From contig JACCGJ010002676.1 of the NCBI GenBank assembly GCA_013407085.1, positions 62,001-126,000 on the forward strand: 64,000 bases of DNA, given 5' to 3'. Shown here piece by piece: positions 1 to 10,362 of this stretch. The first letter of the stretch is position 1. Every line of letters begins with the position of its first letter. The notes under the pieces are model-generated. The model did not search any database, was not told where the DNA came from, and saw only the letters and a program-made list of their open reading frames with translations. This DNA comes from Atriophallophorus winterbourni. Its lineage: Eukaryota > Platyhelminthes > Trematoda > Plagiorchiida > Microphallidae. Position numbers and translations under genes: made by a program.

Positions 1-1771
1 GGTCAGCATTGTCAGCACCAATTGTGCCGGAGACTATACGCGATGTATGCATCAGTTCGGAAATAGTGCAGCACCACCTACGTAAGTTGAATATCAATAA
101 GTCCCCGGGAGCTGACGGAATCACACCTACAATCCTAAAGTTATGCGGCAGTCAATTGCGCGAACCACTTTGTGATATATTTAATCACTCACTGAGGGAA
201 GGTGTTGTACCTAATGACTGGAAGAGAGGAATCATAACACTTATCTACAAAGGTGGAACTCGTTCTGACCCAGCAAATTACCGCCCTGTTACACTCCTTC
301 CAGTGATCTCAAAAGTTATGGAGCGAATTGTGTGCGAAAGAATTGTGGGTCATCTCGAAGCCCAAAACTTGCTGTCCAGAGAGCAACATGGATTTAGGAA
401 GTCTCGTTCTTGCTTGACTAACCTACTGGAGACACTGGATGACTGGAAGCAGGCAGTGGATAATGGTGGTTGCGTGCATGCGTGTTACTTGGATATATCA
501 AAGGCGTTTGATCGCGTGGACCATTCCATACTCCTGAGCAAGCTGCACGATTTTGGTATTAATGGGTGCCTTCTTACATGGCTGAGAAGTTACCTTCTTG
601 ATCGCAAGGCAACTGTACGTATCGATGGTGTGATGTTTGGGGAAATCGAAGCCACTAGCGGTGTCCCACAAGGTTCGGTACTTGGTCCGCTTCTCTTTTT
701 GGTCTACATCAACGACCTTCCGAAACTTGTCACAGCCAAAATGGTTCTCTTTGCGGATGATGTTAAAGTTTGGATGCGAATCACGTCAATCGTGGACTGT
801 TTGCGCTTACAAAGCGATTTGGATGTATTGAACAGCTGGTCGGAGCGGAACAAACTTCCATTCAACTTCCGAAAGTGTAAAATGTTGCAAATAGGCAAAG
901 ATTTCCCATTCTCATACAACCTTGGATAAAACCAACTCGAATGGACAACCAAAGAAAAAGACCTCGGTGTATGGATTAGTGGAAGTCTTAAGAATAGCAT
1001 GCAATGCGAAGCAGTGTAGAACCGAGCTAGCCGCATGCTAGGTATGCTTCGGCAGATTTTCGGACATTTTTCCCGTGAATCATTCCCCATGCTCACAAAT
1101 ACGTATATTAACCCTGTGATGGATTACTCAGTGCAAGCTTGGTCACCGTGGCTACAAAAGGACATCAAGCTGCTCGAGAGGATTCATCACAGAGCAACCA
1201 AAATGGTTGGCTGCCTCCGCAAACTACCATATGATAATCGACTTGAACATCTTAATTTGGATACACTGCTCCGCAGACGGGTTAGATTTGATCTAATCCT
1301 AACGTACAAAATAATGAACTCAAAGGCGCACCCTCTGGTGCATCTATTTCGCCTCTGGTCAAGCCATGTCACACGTACTCACCCTTGGCATTTGATATTC
1401 CACATTCCCACCGGAACTCTCGTCGGTTCTTCTATTCTGTGCGCGTTTGTTTCTTATGGAACTCCCTACTGTCAGATTTTGTCCAATCATCTAGTGAAAG
1501 GATTTTCAGGAACAAATTGGAAATATTTATGCGTAGTAATTCCACCCTACATCCCGTTTATATAACATGATCTTTTTCCAAACGAATAATATTTTTTTCC
1601 ATCATACTGCGACAATACATGACATTTTTGTAACTACAAAACTGTCGATCTTCCTAATGACTCAATTTATTTTGTATATATATTTATTGTCCTTATACGA
1701 ATATCCTGTGGTGTTGTACAGCTACGAGCTTTTTTATACCATAAATTCTTGAATCTTGAATCTTGAATCTT
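1..1771 (+). pseudogene. CR1-like non-LTR retrotransposon, reverse transcriptase and C-terminal part (5' end outside window)
   Basis: The reading frame from 9 to 929 encodes a LINE reverse transcriptase. In order it shows the SPGADGI block, the YRPVTLLP block, FRKSRSC, the catalytic DISKAFDRVDH block, SGVPQGSVLGP, and the active-site LFADDVKVW near 740-775. The same frame resumes after two stop codons, TAA at 927-929 and TAG at 1017-1019. It gives the C-terminal domain typical of CR1 elements (YSVQAWSPWLQKD, then ERIHHRATKMV). A frameshift near 1385-1430 moves the last part (WNSLLSDFV, then FRNKLEIFMRS) into another frame, ending at about 1565. The 3' untranslated region ends in heptamer repeats. 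The element is dead but fairly young: few lesions and intact catalytic residues. The endonuclease and ORF1 would lie upstream of position 1. Confidence 0.93.
1748..1771 (+). repeat. CR1 3' terminal heptamer repeats (TTGAATC)n
   Basis: About three copies of TTGAATC follow the CR1 3' untranslated region, right after ATAAATTC. CR1-clade elements typically end in short tandem repeats instead of poly(A). The same ATAAATTC-plus-TTGAATC tail appears in both arms of the inverted repeat at 38898-39058 and, decayed, near 62210-62245. It therefore marks a CR1 family common to the three loci. Confidence 0.85.
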
Positions 1772-2298
1772 ATATAGACAAAAAGAAGGGTTTGCAATGG
1801 GTTCGCCGATATCTCCAGTACTTGCGATCATGTATATGGAGCATTTCGAGAACAAAGCCCTTAACAATGAACGATACGTCGAATCTTGAACCAGGCGGCC
1901 ATACGCGTAACTCATGAGAAAGGGAAAACTATCCGATCGGTTCTGATACACCTCATGGATAAGACAACTTCATCTATCGTTACGAACAGCATCTACAGAA
2001 TCAACTGTAAGGACGGTTCGGGTGTTCACATGGGGAAGACTTCCAGGGAAATTCACTCTAGAATCGAAGAACACCGGATACAGCCCAGGATTCGAAAGAA
2101 TATCAATCCCTTATTCGTGATTCCGCCTTGGCGAAGCTCGTTTTAGATACGGGCCACAGCGTCGATCTAGACAATGTGTCAATATTGAAACGAGGTATTA
2201 AACCGCATAGCGAACGCCTACATGCGGAGGCGGTCAATAAGGTAGATGGGACAGAAATATCCTCAATCTGGCGCTCCGCACTGATGCGAAAGTAAATC
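1770..2298 (+). pseudogene. PLE reverse transcriptase fragment fused by deletion to thumb and GIY-YIG endonuclease
   Basis: The frame starting at about 1772 reads YRQKEGFAMGSPISP and continues VLAIMYMEHFENKAL, the PLE palm motif. It jumps at about 1875-1895 to the thumb/endonuclease region (IRVTHEKGKTIRSVLIHL from about 1900). The catalytic VDD block and the rest of the palm are missing, so there is an internal deletion of a few hundred codons. The GIY-YIG part shows YRINCKDGSGVHMGKTSREI (about 2000-2055), where the second cysteine and the tyrosine of the usual C-x-C and Y-I-G positions are altered. A frameshift at about 2104-2112 leads to ALAKLVLDTGHSVDL, then VSILKRGIKP and a final IWRSALMRK with stop at about 2295. 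This is the normal C-terminal end of a PLE endonuclease. Non-functional. Confidence 0.88.
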
Positions 2299-2989
2299 GT
2301 TTTTATTCACCTTATATCTACTAGTTAATTAGATTTTTGTTTTTCTTCAAAAATAGCTTAACCTTAGCCCGTTAGTTATGTACTTTTACGTATGTGGGCA
2401 GCTGTGTCAACTGACCTTGACCGTGTTCACTTGTATCGGATTGATGTGGATACACACTGTGAGGAAAATGGACCACTGATCCTGGTCAATCCCACGAGAC
2501 GTGACACACTGTAGGCGTACTATAAGCTGTTTAGCGGTGAGGTCAAATAAGTGGTGGTGGGTTGACTACTACTTAACCCTTTGTCTACGTGAATTCGATT
2601 TACGTTTTCTTATGAATTTTTTTGTGTTATTCTGCATAATTATGGTATAAATAAAACACATGATTCATTTTTAAGTATTATGCATATATTTTCCAGGAAA
2701 TTTTGAGGTGGTACCTGGAGTTACCGTCAATATTTTGGAAGGTAATTTTACCTATATCTTAATAACACACAATGAAATTACTTCTTTTAATATTAATAAT
2801 ATTTTGAAAACTTGGAAGTATAACTCATTGCAGAATTATTTTGCGCATTTTGCACATTTGTTAGATAATTATAAAATTATGTGATCATATAATGAAATAA
2901 TAAGACATGAACATGACAAAATATTCATCCACTCTATAATATACAGTATAATAACATATTTATCCTTTGTAACAGAAACGGTTATATGT

Positions 2990-3415
2990 TTACTCTGAGT
3001 GGTAGATTCGGAAGCAGTTTTTTGCTGCAGTGCAACAAAGATGCACCCCGCAGTGGGAGCATTTACTCAAGAGGCGGGCTTGAATTCCGTTTTTTAAACA
3101 AACTTCACAGCGATACTTGTTGGTAGTATATTCTGGCCAATGAATTCCTACATTACGCAAACCAACAAAGTCTGGAGTGGAATAGTTTGACGTTCGCCGT
3201 TTCGCTGGCCCTGGTCTTGTTCTTTGAGTATAAGATAGCAAACCACGAGATACTTCTCTGCAGCAATCAAATTGGGTCATCTGATTATCATCGTTACATT
3301 CTGTATATAAAAAATATGAATTGACTATTGCCATGTCTATTAAGCCGAAGAACAGCCGGTACCACCATTTCTTACTTTTACGATCCACGCCATACAGCTG
3401 ACGCAGGAATAGCAA
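2990..3415 (-). pseudogene. piggyBac transposase, C-terminal 141 codons
   Basis: The minus-strand reading frame begins MLFLRQLYGVDRKSKKWWYR and continues FFGLIDMAIVNSYFLY, the conserved block close to the end of the piggyBac transposase catalytic domain. It finishes with a cysteine-rich domain of the expected spacing: CEVC, then CSHCGVHLC, a later C, and a terminal YHSE (residues about 105-141). In the family this zinc-binding domain recognises the terminal repeats. A full transposase is several hundred residues long. The N-terminal region and the first catalytic aspartates are absent from the remaining 650 bp to the right terminus. The surviving frame is open, but no complete transposase can be made from this locus. 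Confidence 0.88.
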
Positions 3416-3680
3416 AGAAATTATGCCTATTAGAACAGATGTAATTGACTTCTATATGTCTACAACACAAAAACTAAAATGAAATCCGTAATAAATATAA
3501 GCAACTATGGAGTTAAATATTTCAACTTACAAAATAATGGCGGTAGCTGCAGTGCCTTCCAACATATACTTCGTTAAAAATTAACAGTGCATTATTTTAC
3601 ATAAATGAATGTATATAAACAAGAAGAACTGTATAATAAAAAATTAACAATATATGAAATGCAATATATGAGTGGAAGTA

Positions 3681-3829
3681 CCGTATTTTTCGGACTATAA
3701 GGCGCTCATAGAAGCACTATTTTTTACGAAAAATCAGCAGTAAGCCTATTATTCCGGTGCGCCTTATGTATGCCAATTTTTCGTAAAAATTAGTGCTTTT
3801 ATGTGCGCCTTATAGTCCGAAAAATACGG
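3681..3829. mobile_element. 149-bp hairpin MITE with TA target duplication
   Basis: The ends are perfect 25-bp inverted repeats beginning CCGTATTTTTCGGAC, flanked by TA (3679-3680 and 3830-3831). Complementarity continues inward to 54 bp per arm with about three mismatches (3681-3734 against 3776-3829), leaving a 41-nt loop. It lies within the piggyBac derivative, so it inserted later or was carried with it. I recall similar termini from many animal genomes but cannot name the superfamily with certainty. The flanking GTAC palindrome leaves the exact duplication slightly ambiguous. Confidence 0.85.
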
Positions 3830-4087
3830 TACCTATAAACACATTATGAATTAGGATTAACAAACACGGGACTTACCGGCATGAATGTTGACACTTGACT
3901 GGCTGTAAAAAAGCCCTGCGAGGATCAGAAGCCAGACGCCGCGTGCCAAGTGCACTCCGATGGTGATTGAAGGTACCGACAGGAGATATTGAGTAATCGA
4001 CTGCTTGTTCAATTTTATGGGCTAAAATTTGAGGTAGTAACTACAGTTTCCGTCAGTAGACAAAGGGTTAATGATGTTCCCTGTCCT

Positions 4088-4150
4088 GACTATCACCCTT
4101 GGTCTGACGAAGCTTCAGTGTCAGAAGTGAAACGTTACCCAAAAACTACT
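4088..4150 (+). ncRNA. Hammerhead-ribozyme-like motif at the PLE 3' end
   Basis: The core CTGACGA (4104-4110) is followed by an unpaired A and a 5-bp stem II (GCTTC 4112-4116 with GAAGT 4124-4128, one G-T pair, loop of 7). Then comes GAAAC (4129-4133), where the second catalytic box is expected. GGT just before the core (4101-4103) pairs with ACC at 4137-4139 as stem I of a type I layout. Stem III would be the loop-less palindrome ACGT (4132-4135), with predicted cleavage after T4136. This matches the PLE-type hammerhead pattern, and the motif lies about 310 nt beyond the endonuclease stop once the piggyBac is discounted. Activity is not shown. Stem I is short here, with one unpaired C. Confidence 0.62.
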
Positions 4151-4190
4151 CTAAACGTTTGCTCTCAAATTTCCTTGCATTAACTGATTT

Positions 4191-6689
4191 TCTTTTACAT
4201 ATAAAATATTTCATGTATTTCGATACAAGAAATTCAATTGATTTTTCTTGGTGTTACATCAATTATCAACCGATGACCTTTTTATGATTCGGTTTTACAT
4301 CATGTACGAACGAAAAATACATATTCACCGTGATAAAAATTTAAGGTAACAACATTTTTAATATAACAATTATTGCTGCATTGAACTATACGATTTCAAA
4401 AATAGATAGAAACGCTTAAAACATGTTAGCCTAAATCGCTCGAAGTATTTTTTATGTTCTTAATTTTGTGGTCGTTAAATATATACTTCAACATAGAATA
4501 TAGTATCAAATCTAAAAACTAACACATGTTCAGCGAATCAAAAATATGTCAAACAAACATAATGATATGGTTCCATGGTTAACATTCTTACGATTTTTTT
4601 TCTATACCTATGAAAATGAGAAACATTTTACTGTGTCGTCTTAAATTTTCCTGTCATCAGTAACGCGATTTGTTCAATTACGAAACGAAATAGCAAGCTT
4701 GTCATTTGATTTAGATTTCAGTGCAATGAAATTGATTCCGTGAATCGGCGGTATCGGAACCCCGTCAAACCGTTTCGCAATTAGTTCACACATTTTGTGA
4801 ATCCCTTTCATTGTGTTTCAGTCATTAAAGCTTGAATGATCATTTAAGCCTGATTGCATTGCATGTTTGCTTTTATCAAATTTGCTAATTTAAATTGATG
4901 TGTGGCTTGCAAGCATGCATAATCCGATAAAAGTAACGACGGTTTGCGATTTGCTTCTATTTTTCATTACACACATACTGAATTCATTAGTTGGTCGTGA
5001 GAAATATTAACGATGCAAAACTATTTTGATTAAAACATTTTCCTCTAAAATTCGACCGATTTATGAACCAAAACATCGAAGAGTGGTTTATTAAATTGGA
5101 TGGTAAAATCGAGGTATTGCATTTCGTAAATATAAGGGATTTTGTGTTTGGTTTTGAAGCAGGGTTCTACACTAATTGTGAAATCATAATTTGTGCCTAT
5201 GCATATTAACATTTTTCTGTTGTAAGCATTGTTAAAATGTCATATAATTTTTACAGGAAAACTTGATGAATAGTTCATAACGCGCCAAATTCTAACAAAC
5301 ATTTGTTGGTGAATGAATCCCAAGTTGGCAATGATTAATACTATCTTCAAAAACTAAGTTATACAAGAAATCCACTGTGCTAAAGGCGATTAGAATAAGA
5401 AATTGCTATGCGTTCTGTGATTTGTGAGATAGTGGAAGCAATAACAACGTAACATGTCATTAAAAATTATCATTCGTCTGCCGCATTCCGTATCCATTAA
5501 GTATATAGTGCGAACCTGTGGTGAATGGAACTTACTCGTCTTTGTGAATTTCACGTATTATGAATCGCGTGCATCTTTTCGCATCCATCCCGTAGTATGA
5601 ATGTATAGGCAAATGTTGCTATTTCGAGAATTTATTTTGGTTTAAAAAATTACAGTGAAACACGTGATCAATTCGTAAAATTACGAAGCGGGAATTTATG
5701 CTGAAATGGATGCTTTTACATTTTATACAAAGACGTTATTTATACTGTAGAACAAGCATTATAACGATTAATTAATAATATGTTTATAAGACACTGAAAA
5801 CATTTCGATTGGGATGAACTGCTAAAACTTTTGAATTAAAGCGATCAATATAACGTTTGGATAATGTAAACGTTTTTGAAAACATCATATTTTTGTATTG
5901 GGGTGCTCACATCCCAAAAACACTTACACAACACTACCGATTTCTGGCTGTTTGCTGTCATCAGGTGAAGACAGTAAGATCAGTTCCAGCGTGTCTTTAA
6001 ACAGTGGTAAATCTATAAACAAAGTTATACTCGTACGCCACTATTATATAGGATTATTACATTGGGGTTCTTTGTATGAACACTATATAACACTGACATA
6101 GAAGTATAACTTGTTTAATTATGTTTAAATTAAAATTAAAAAAATATTCAACAAGTAGATAATTATTAAAAAACTTAAATTTATTCGTGTTATTAGAAAT
6201 CCCAATTGGAAAATCAAAATTTTCTGCTGGCGGATTCGCTACGGATCTTTTCTCATAAAAATAAAATTTCATGTTATCGGTAGAAATTCAATTTATTATT
6301 TAGCCTTAGTATGTGTGGTCAGCAACGTGAGTCACAACAGACTAAATTGGACTGAAAAGGACTGTTCAGTAAATCAAAAAGATTTGAAAATAGAACACTC
6401 ATGCGGTTGTGACGTAATTTCATGTTTGAGATCAACTGTGAGTAAGTGACGCATTACTTAGACTTGCCAACCTTATTGTCTGTAACAAAATCTTGTACGT
6501 ATCTATATTTATATGAAAATATGCTGTGCAACAACATTTACTGTGACCCACGTCTTTATGTTAATCGGTCTCAATTTTCGATATTGGACCTGTATAAACG
6601 AGGCCCTGCTTGTTCGATACCTCATAAGTTCACAAATTTTAAACAATTTTTTTCGCTTGTGAGCCACTGTAGGATAAGGTTGGCAAGAC
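4191..6689. other. Non-coding AT-rich DNA, nothing recognised
   Basis: No reading frame of note, no RNA gene and no recognisable element. Composition is strongly AT-rich, with scattered short homopolymer runs. Confidence 0.6.
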
Positions 6690-6812
6690 AAACCTGACCT
6701 CACACATATGCACGTGATGATCGTAATGTCCGTACCCGATGAGTGTAAAAACCACGAAAACGGTCGTGGTGGTTTATTGGATTGAAATGCATACAAATGG
6801 TGATTTTCGTTC
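6690..6812 (+). repeat. 234-bp hammerhead-like satellite, single 5'-truncated copy
   Basis: Matches the last half of the satellite unit. A box reading CCGATGAG (6738-6745) stands where CTGATGAG is expected, and ACGAAAAC with GGTCGTGG follow. The copy ends at GAAATGCATACAAATG, the 3' end common to most dispersed copies. It is one of the few copies that still has GAAA in the second box. Confidence 0.7.
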
Positions 6813-8562
6813 ACATCTTCAAATACTGGTGTATTAAGATCTTGAGTTCTATGAAAAGTAAATATCCATCTACTGCTTCGTATCTGTTAAAGCTGCTAAA
6901 TCACACATGATAATATACGTATAGCGGTTATGTGGTCGCAATTATAAATGCATGATTTTATTTCAAGGAAGTTTTTAACAAACTTAGGCTATATAACAGT
7001 GGCATTCAAGTATATCTTTGTTCAGGCTATATAAATTCACTAAATGTGGAGAACGATCAGCAAAAAATAATCCATTTTCTATTAGCCTATGATTGATCAA
7101 GCGGAACCGACTCATTGAACACGTGAGTAGATTATGCCGTATATAATTTCGAGCCAACGTAACTTGATTGTTATTTAGCTATCGAACTTCACCAAACTAA
7201 TCTTAGTTAAACTAAGAAACATTTTCTAATATAATTTCATTTTACAACAGAATTAGACACAACAAACAATTTTAGCTTCGCGTATACTGTATTTTGTGAT
7301 TTTATTCAATGTCTGTTAGTTGCATATAAAAACTATCAGCAAGAAACGTTTGGCATTTGAGAAATGGAAAGATACTGCAATTAAAATGAGCTAAAATGAA
7401 ATGTGAAGAATGTGAATGAAGAACATTAGAATGCTTAAATTGTAATATGATCAGCTAAATTTTAATAGACGCGAAGTTAATCAAAGCCGTTGGCATTAAA
7501 AATTCCTGGATCTAAGACTTAGAATAGTTTGAAAGTTTCTTAGTGCACGGAGGAGAAAATTCTTAGAATTACAATATCAGCGGCTAGGACACGCAAAACA
7601 TTGGCATATACTATTTCAGCGTATGTAAAATAATTGTGGGTACTAAAGAACTAATACTATTTTATCTCGATTTTTTCAAGCATGTAGACTAACGATATGT
7701 TAAATATTCGCACTAAAAGTGGTTTTTTAGAGCCGCAAATCAAAAGATTACCCATGTATTTTTTGTAACCACCGAATCAAACGAGCCGCTGAAAGCTTTT
7801 TCAAATCGATAGCCCTAGTTGGGTTGCTGTCCAGAATTTGTCGTACCACAAACTTTGTTGATGAATTGTTAACCATAAATGTCATGACATTAACATTTGT
7901 GTAAGCTCTATCGCGTAACTCTTGATGAGACTTAAGTTTCCTTCGTGTATTATTGTGAGTAGTGCACAAATTCAATAACAAATATTGAAAAATACAAAAA
8001 TGATTAACATACCGTTTGATAAAAAAAAAAAAATATCACAAATTTTCAAGTCTTGTAAGATTTTTTACTTTTTTGAAATTAAAGGTGATTTTACATTGAC
8101 ATGTGGTGATATACCTTCAAGCGAGTGTCGTTGGTACAGTTCTTTATCAGTTTCACATAAAGAAAAATAAATTAACTAATTTTACAGAAAGTTGAATTCG
8201 AATGAACTATTGAACCAATGAATAAAACGTTCAGATTTGTGTATTGAATTATGTGTTACATTTAAAAGTCTAAGAAAAGAAACCATTTTGGTTTTGATTA
8301 TGTTACGGGTATGTGGGAAGCATTCAACAATTTATCTTTTTTAACTGTAAAATAGCAACAAGGTTTTCGAAAAATTCATATGTTTATCTAATCTTTCATT
8401 TATTTGGATAGTTAAACCATGGGACTATATGTAGTGTACATGTTTGCAACATCGATTCAAATCTTTCGATCTAATCAATCATCAAATATTATCCAATATG
8501 CTTGACGCTTATGGGATAATGAGAAGGATGTCAAATCTGTTGAGTGACTCTTCTACTGATAG
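6813..8562. other. Non-coding AT-rich DNA apart from one weak exon candidate
   Basis: Nothing recognisable except the minus-strand open stretch at 7748-7981, described separately. Confidence 0.5.
7748..7981 (-). CDS. Possible internal exon of unknown function
   Basis: A minus-strand frame of 77 codons, noticeably less AT-rich than its flanks, encodes a charged, helix-like peptide (VRQILDSNPTRAIDLKKLSA and so on). It ends next to a GTAATC that could act as a splice donor. I recognise no domain. No matching exon could be linked to it, and 60-80 codon open frames occur by chance in this window. Treat as a weak candidate only. Confidence 0.15.
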   Translation of the reverse strand: MLLNLCTTHNNTRRKLKSHQELRDRAYTNVNVMTFMVNNSSTKFVVRQILDSNPTRAIDLKKLSAARLIRWLQKIHG

Positions 8563-9015
8563 CACGCACCCAATTTTGCTTGAGCAGCAACTCTTCCAGC
8601 ACAATTGCCGTTGATAGCGGGGTTCCGCAAGGAAATTGAACACCATGACAGAATGTATCTCAATGCAAGCTTGTTACAAGCATTCACTTCAAAAAAGTAA
8701 ATATCCAAATACTATCTATAAGATTTTACGCAACGACACAGAAGGAATGATCTCATGTTGTTATTTGAAATTAATAACACCGAAAATTACGCTCTTAAAT
8801 ATTTGCTAAATCGGAAAGATATTAATCGAACACGTAAGCATTCAATCTTTTGACCATTCCACATTCTCAATTGGATATTAAAGTGGACTTTTCTCCATTA
8901 TAATTTGAGTTACCCGGAAGGTCTCGTCCAAAACATACGCTCGGTATCGTTTGTGGTTCACAATTTAAAGCTCGATAAATACATGAAGGAACATGCGCTA
9001 TGTGACGGGCTATAA
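8563..9015 (+). pseudogene. Old CR1/Jockey-type retrotransposon remnant
   Basis: Two separated pieces of one non-LTR element lie in the same orientation. At 8563-8630 the frame reads RTQFCLSSNSSSTIAVDSGV followed by PQG, the reverse transcriptase block before the SVLGP motif, which is mutated to a stop here. At about 8830-9015 the translation resembles the CR1 C-terminal end (YPEGLVQ, then SVSFVVHNLKLDKYM, then a stop). The region between has lost recognisable similarity. The catalytic blocks are gone; this is an ancient, heavily mutated copy. Confidence 0.6.
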
Positions 9016-9904
9016 ACTCTAGGAAGGTTAAATATTTCACTTCATGTATCGCATAATCTTGTGGTTCCTGCTAAGCTAATTACTTTTTCTACCATGAAAA
9101 TGTTTCACATTTGAGTTTTAAGATTTTTTAAATGATCTTGAAACTGCATTGCGGCGTGTTTGTGTGCTTGAGTTAATGTCAATTGCATTTTAAACATATA
9201 TCTTCTTTCGAAATCGACCAGGAAAGTACATCACATGTTTACGATGTATTCGTGCTCCGCAGTGTTTCAAGCAATGGACAATTCCCGTTTCGGAGGATCA
9301 AGCTTCCATGCAACCGTCGCAGTGATTCGATGTACTAGGCCTATCATCGATATTTGCACGCTGCCGGTGTGAACTACGTTTTGCGGCCAAGAATAATATT
9401 TAATCCTACCCAGCTTCAAGATAGCTCTCTGCACAGTGTTTCCGAAGTGAGCTGTCGAAATCAAGTGATTATCAACTCAGACGGCCTTGTTCTGCCTAGT
9501 GTTCGACTTCATGGTTTTAACCCACCATAGAGTAGGTCTTTTGTATTGCAACAATTTTCCGTAAACATACCCGTGCCAGTGTTCGCCGAGCTGTCCTAGT
9601 TTTGTTTGTGAAGTTCTGTAGACCATTTTACTCCATTCGCGATATGTTAAAGAATAATGTACAATATTCTTTTATTAGCGTAAACAATAATTTTTGAACA
9701 AGAGATGAAAATCCTCAGATATTTAACATAATCATCAGTTTTGACGCAGGGTAATATAGGCCAGACAAACAGCAATCAAAAATGAGAAACAATTGATAGA
9801 ATTGTTCCAACTTGAAAGAAATTAACATTTTACAGATATTGGGTTCATATTAGACAGATTACTATAAATATTCAAATTGCGAAGCAGTCAAGTAAATAAG
9901 TAAC
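9016..9904. other. Non-coding DNA, nothing recognised
   Basis: No supported gene or repeat. Some stretches, such as 9270-9470, are less AT-rich, but no coding similarity is visible. Confidence 0.5.
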
Positions 9905-10193
9905 AAATACACATTTGCCTGTATTTCTAACACACACACACACACCTCATGCATTTCTCATGCTTTTGGCGCTCATTAATTAACGGCAGTAGGATCAGCA
10001 TCCGCATGCCTTGAAACAGTGTACATAATTCTTAATTTGACCTTGTAAGCTACCGTCAGATACGCTCGGCAATATCAACGTATTCATTCACATATGCCCA
10101 TGAATATGTAGATGTGTTAACCCTAGGGCTTCAACAAATTTCCATATTTTATGCCATTCCATTAAAATTGCACACAACTGGCTTTTGTGCAGT

Positions 10194-10362
10194 ATTTGAA
10201 TATATTCGAGACCGATCGGGAGTCCATAATCATGAAAATAGAGTTTGCAATGAATTGGTTATAGTAAGTACCGACACCCTTGGTCTGACGAAGCTTCTGT
10301 GTTCAGAAGCGAAACGTTACCAAAAACTTACTATAACCGATTCATTGCAAACTCTATTTTCA
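10194..10362 (+). mobile_element. 169-bp hammerhead-bearing insertion with 15-bp target duplication
   Basis: The insertion is bounded by identical 15-bp direct repeats, TGGCTTTTGTGCAGT, at 10179-10193 and 10363-10377. Removing it and one repeat rejoins the surrounding satellite unit in register, so the empty site is visible inside the window. The element contains a hammerhead-like core flanked by 39-nt arms (10231-10269 against 10326-10364) that pair at 38 of 39 positions, with one T-G wobble. Its 3' part resembles the PLE 3' end at 4137-4180 (AAAAACT, an ACTATAA/ACTCTAA block, TTGC). I infer a non-autonomous derivative mobilised by PLE machinery. It is too short to encode protein. Confidence 0.8.
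10265..10330 (+). ncRNA. Hammerhead-ribozyme-like motif with long stem I
   Basis: The core CTGACGA (10285-10291) is followed by an extra A and a perfect 7-bp stem II (GCTTCTG 10293-10299 with CAGAAGC 10304-10310, loop TGTT). GAAAC follows at 10311-10315. TTGGT (10280-10284) pairs with ACCAA (10319-10323) as stem I. Beyond an asymmetric internal loop the stem continues for 39 bp. Stem III is again the bare palindrome ACGT (10314-10317), with the cleavage position at T10318. All core positions of the CUGANGA and GAAA boxes are intact, making this the best ribozyme candidate in the window. A lone molecule cannot close a 2-bp loop-less stem III, so activity, if any, should need dimers. Confidence 0.68.

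Larger units (their letters stand above)
2577..4067 (-). mobile_element. piggyBac derivative, 1491 bp, with TTAA target duplication
   Basis: The left end reads TTAA then CCCTTTGTCTAC (from 2577). The right end is the inverse, GTAGACAAAGGG then TTAA (4056-4071). CCCTTTG termini plus TTAA target sites are diagnostic of piggyBac. A subterminal block is repeated in direct orientation (near 2699-2735 and 4023-4058: TTTGAGGT, an AGTT core, CCGTCA), probably transposase-binding sequence. Inside, only the C-terminal end of a transposase remains on the minus strand (2990-3415), and a MITE sits at 3681-3829. The rest is AT-rich filler, so this is an internally deleted, non-autonomous copy. Confidence 0.9.
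1770..4190 (+). mobile_element. Penelope-like element 3' half, split by a piggyBac insertion
   Basis: The host element consists of coding sequence (1770-2298), 3' untranslated DNA (2299-2576) and, beyond the piggyBac insertion at 2577-4067, a short distal segment (4072 to about 4190) with a hammerhead-like motif. The duplicated TTAA (2573-2576 and 4068-4071) shows that the two flanks were contiguous before insertion. At the 5' side the PLE coding frame begins immediately after the CR1 heptamer tail, so the CR1 probably inserted into this PLE. PLEs elsewhere are known to carry hammerhead ribozymes in their terminal regions, which fits the order seen here. The distal boundary is judged from loss of similarity to the 10-kb copy and is approximate. 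Confidence 0.75.

Noticed and set aside
704..1096. 130-codon minus-strand frame
   Set aside because: It lies antisense to the CR1 reverse transcriptase and shows no similarity of its own.
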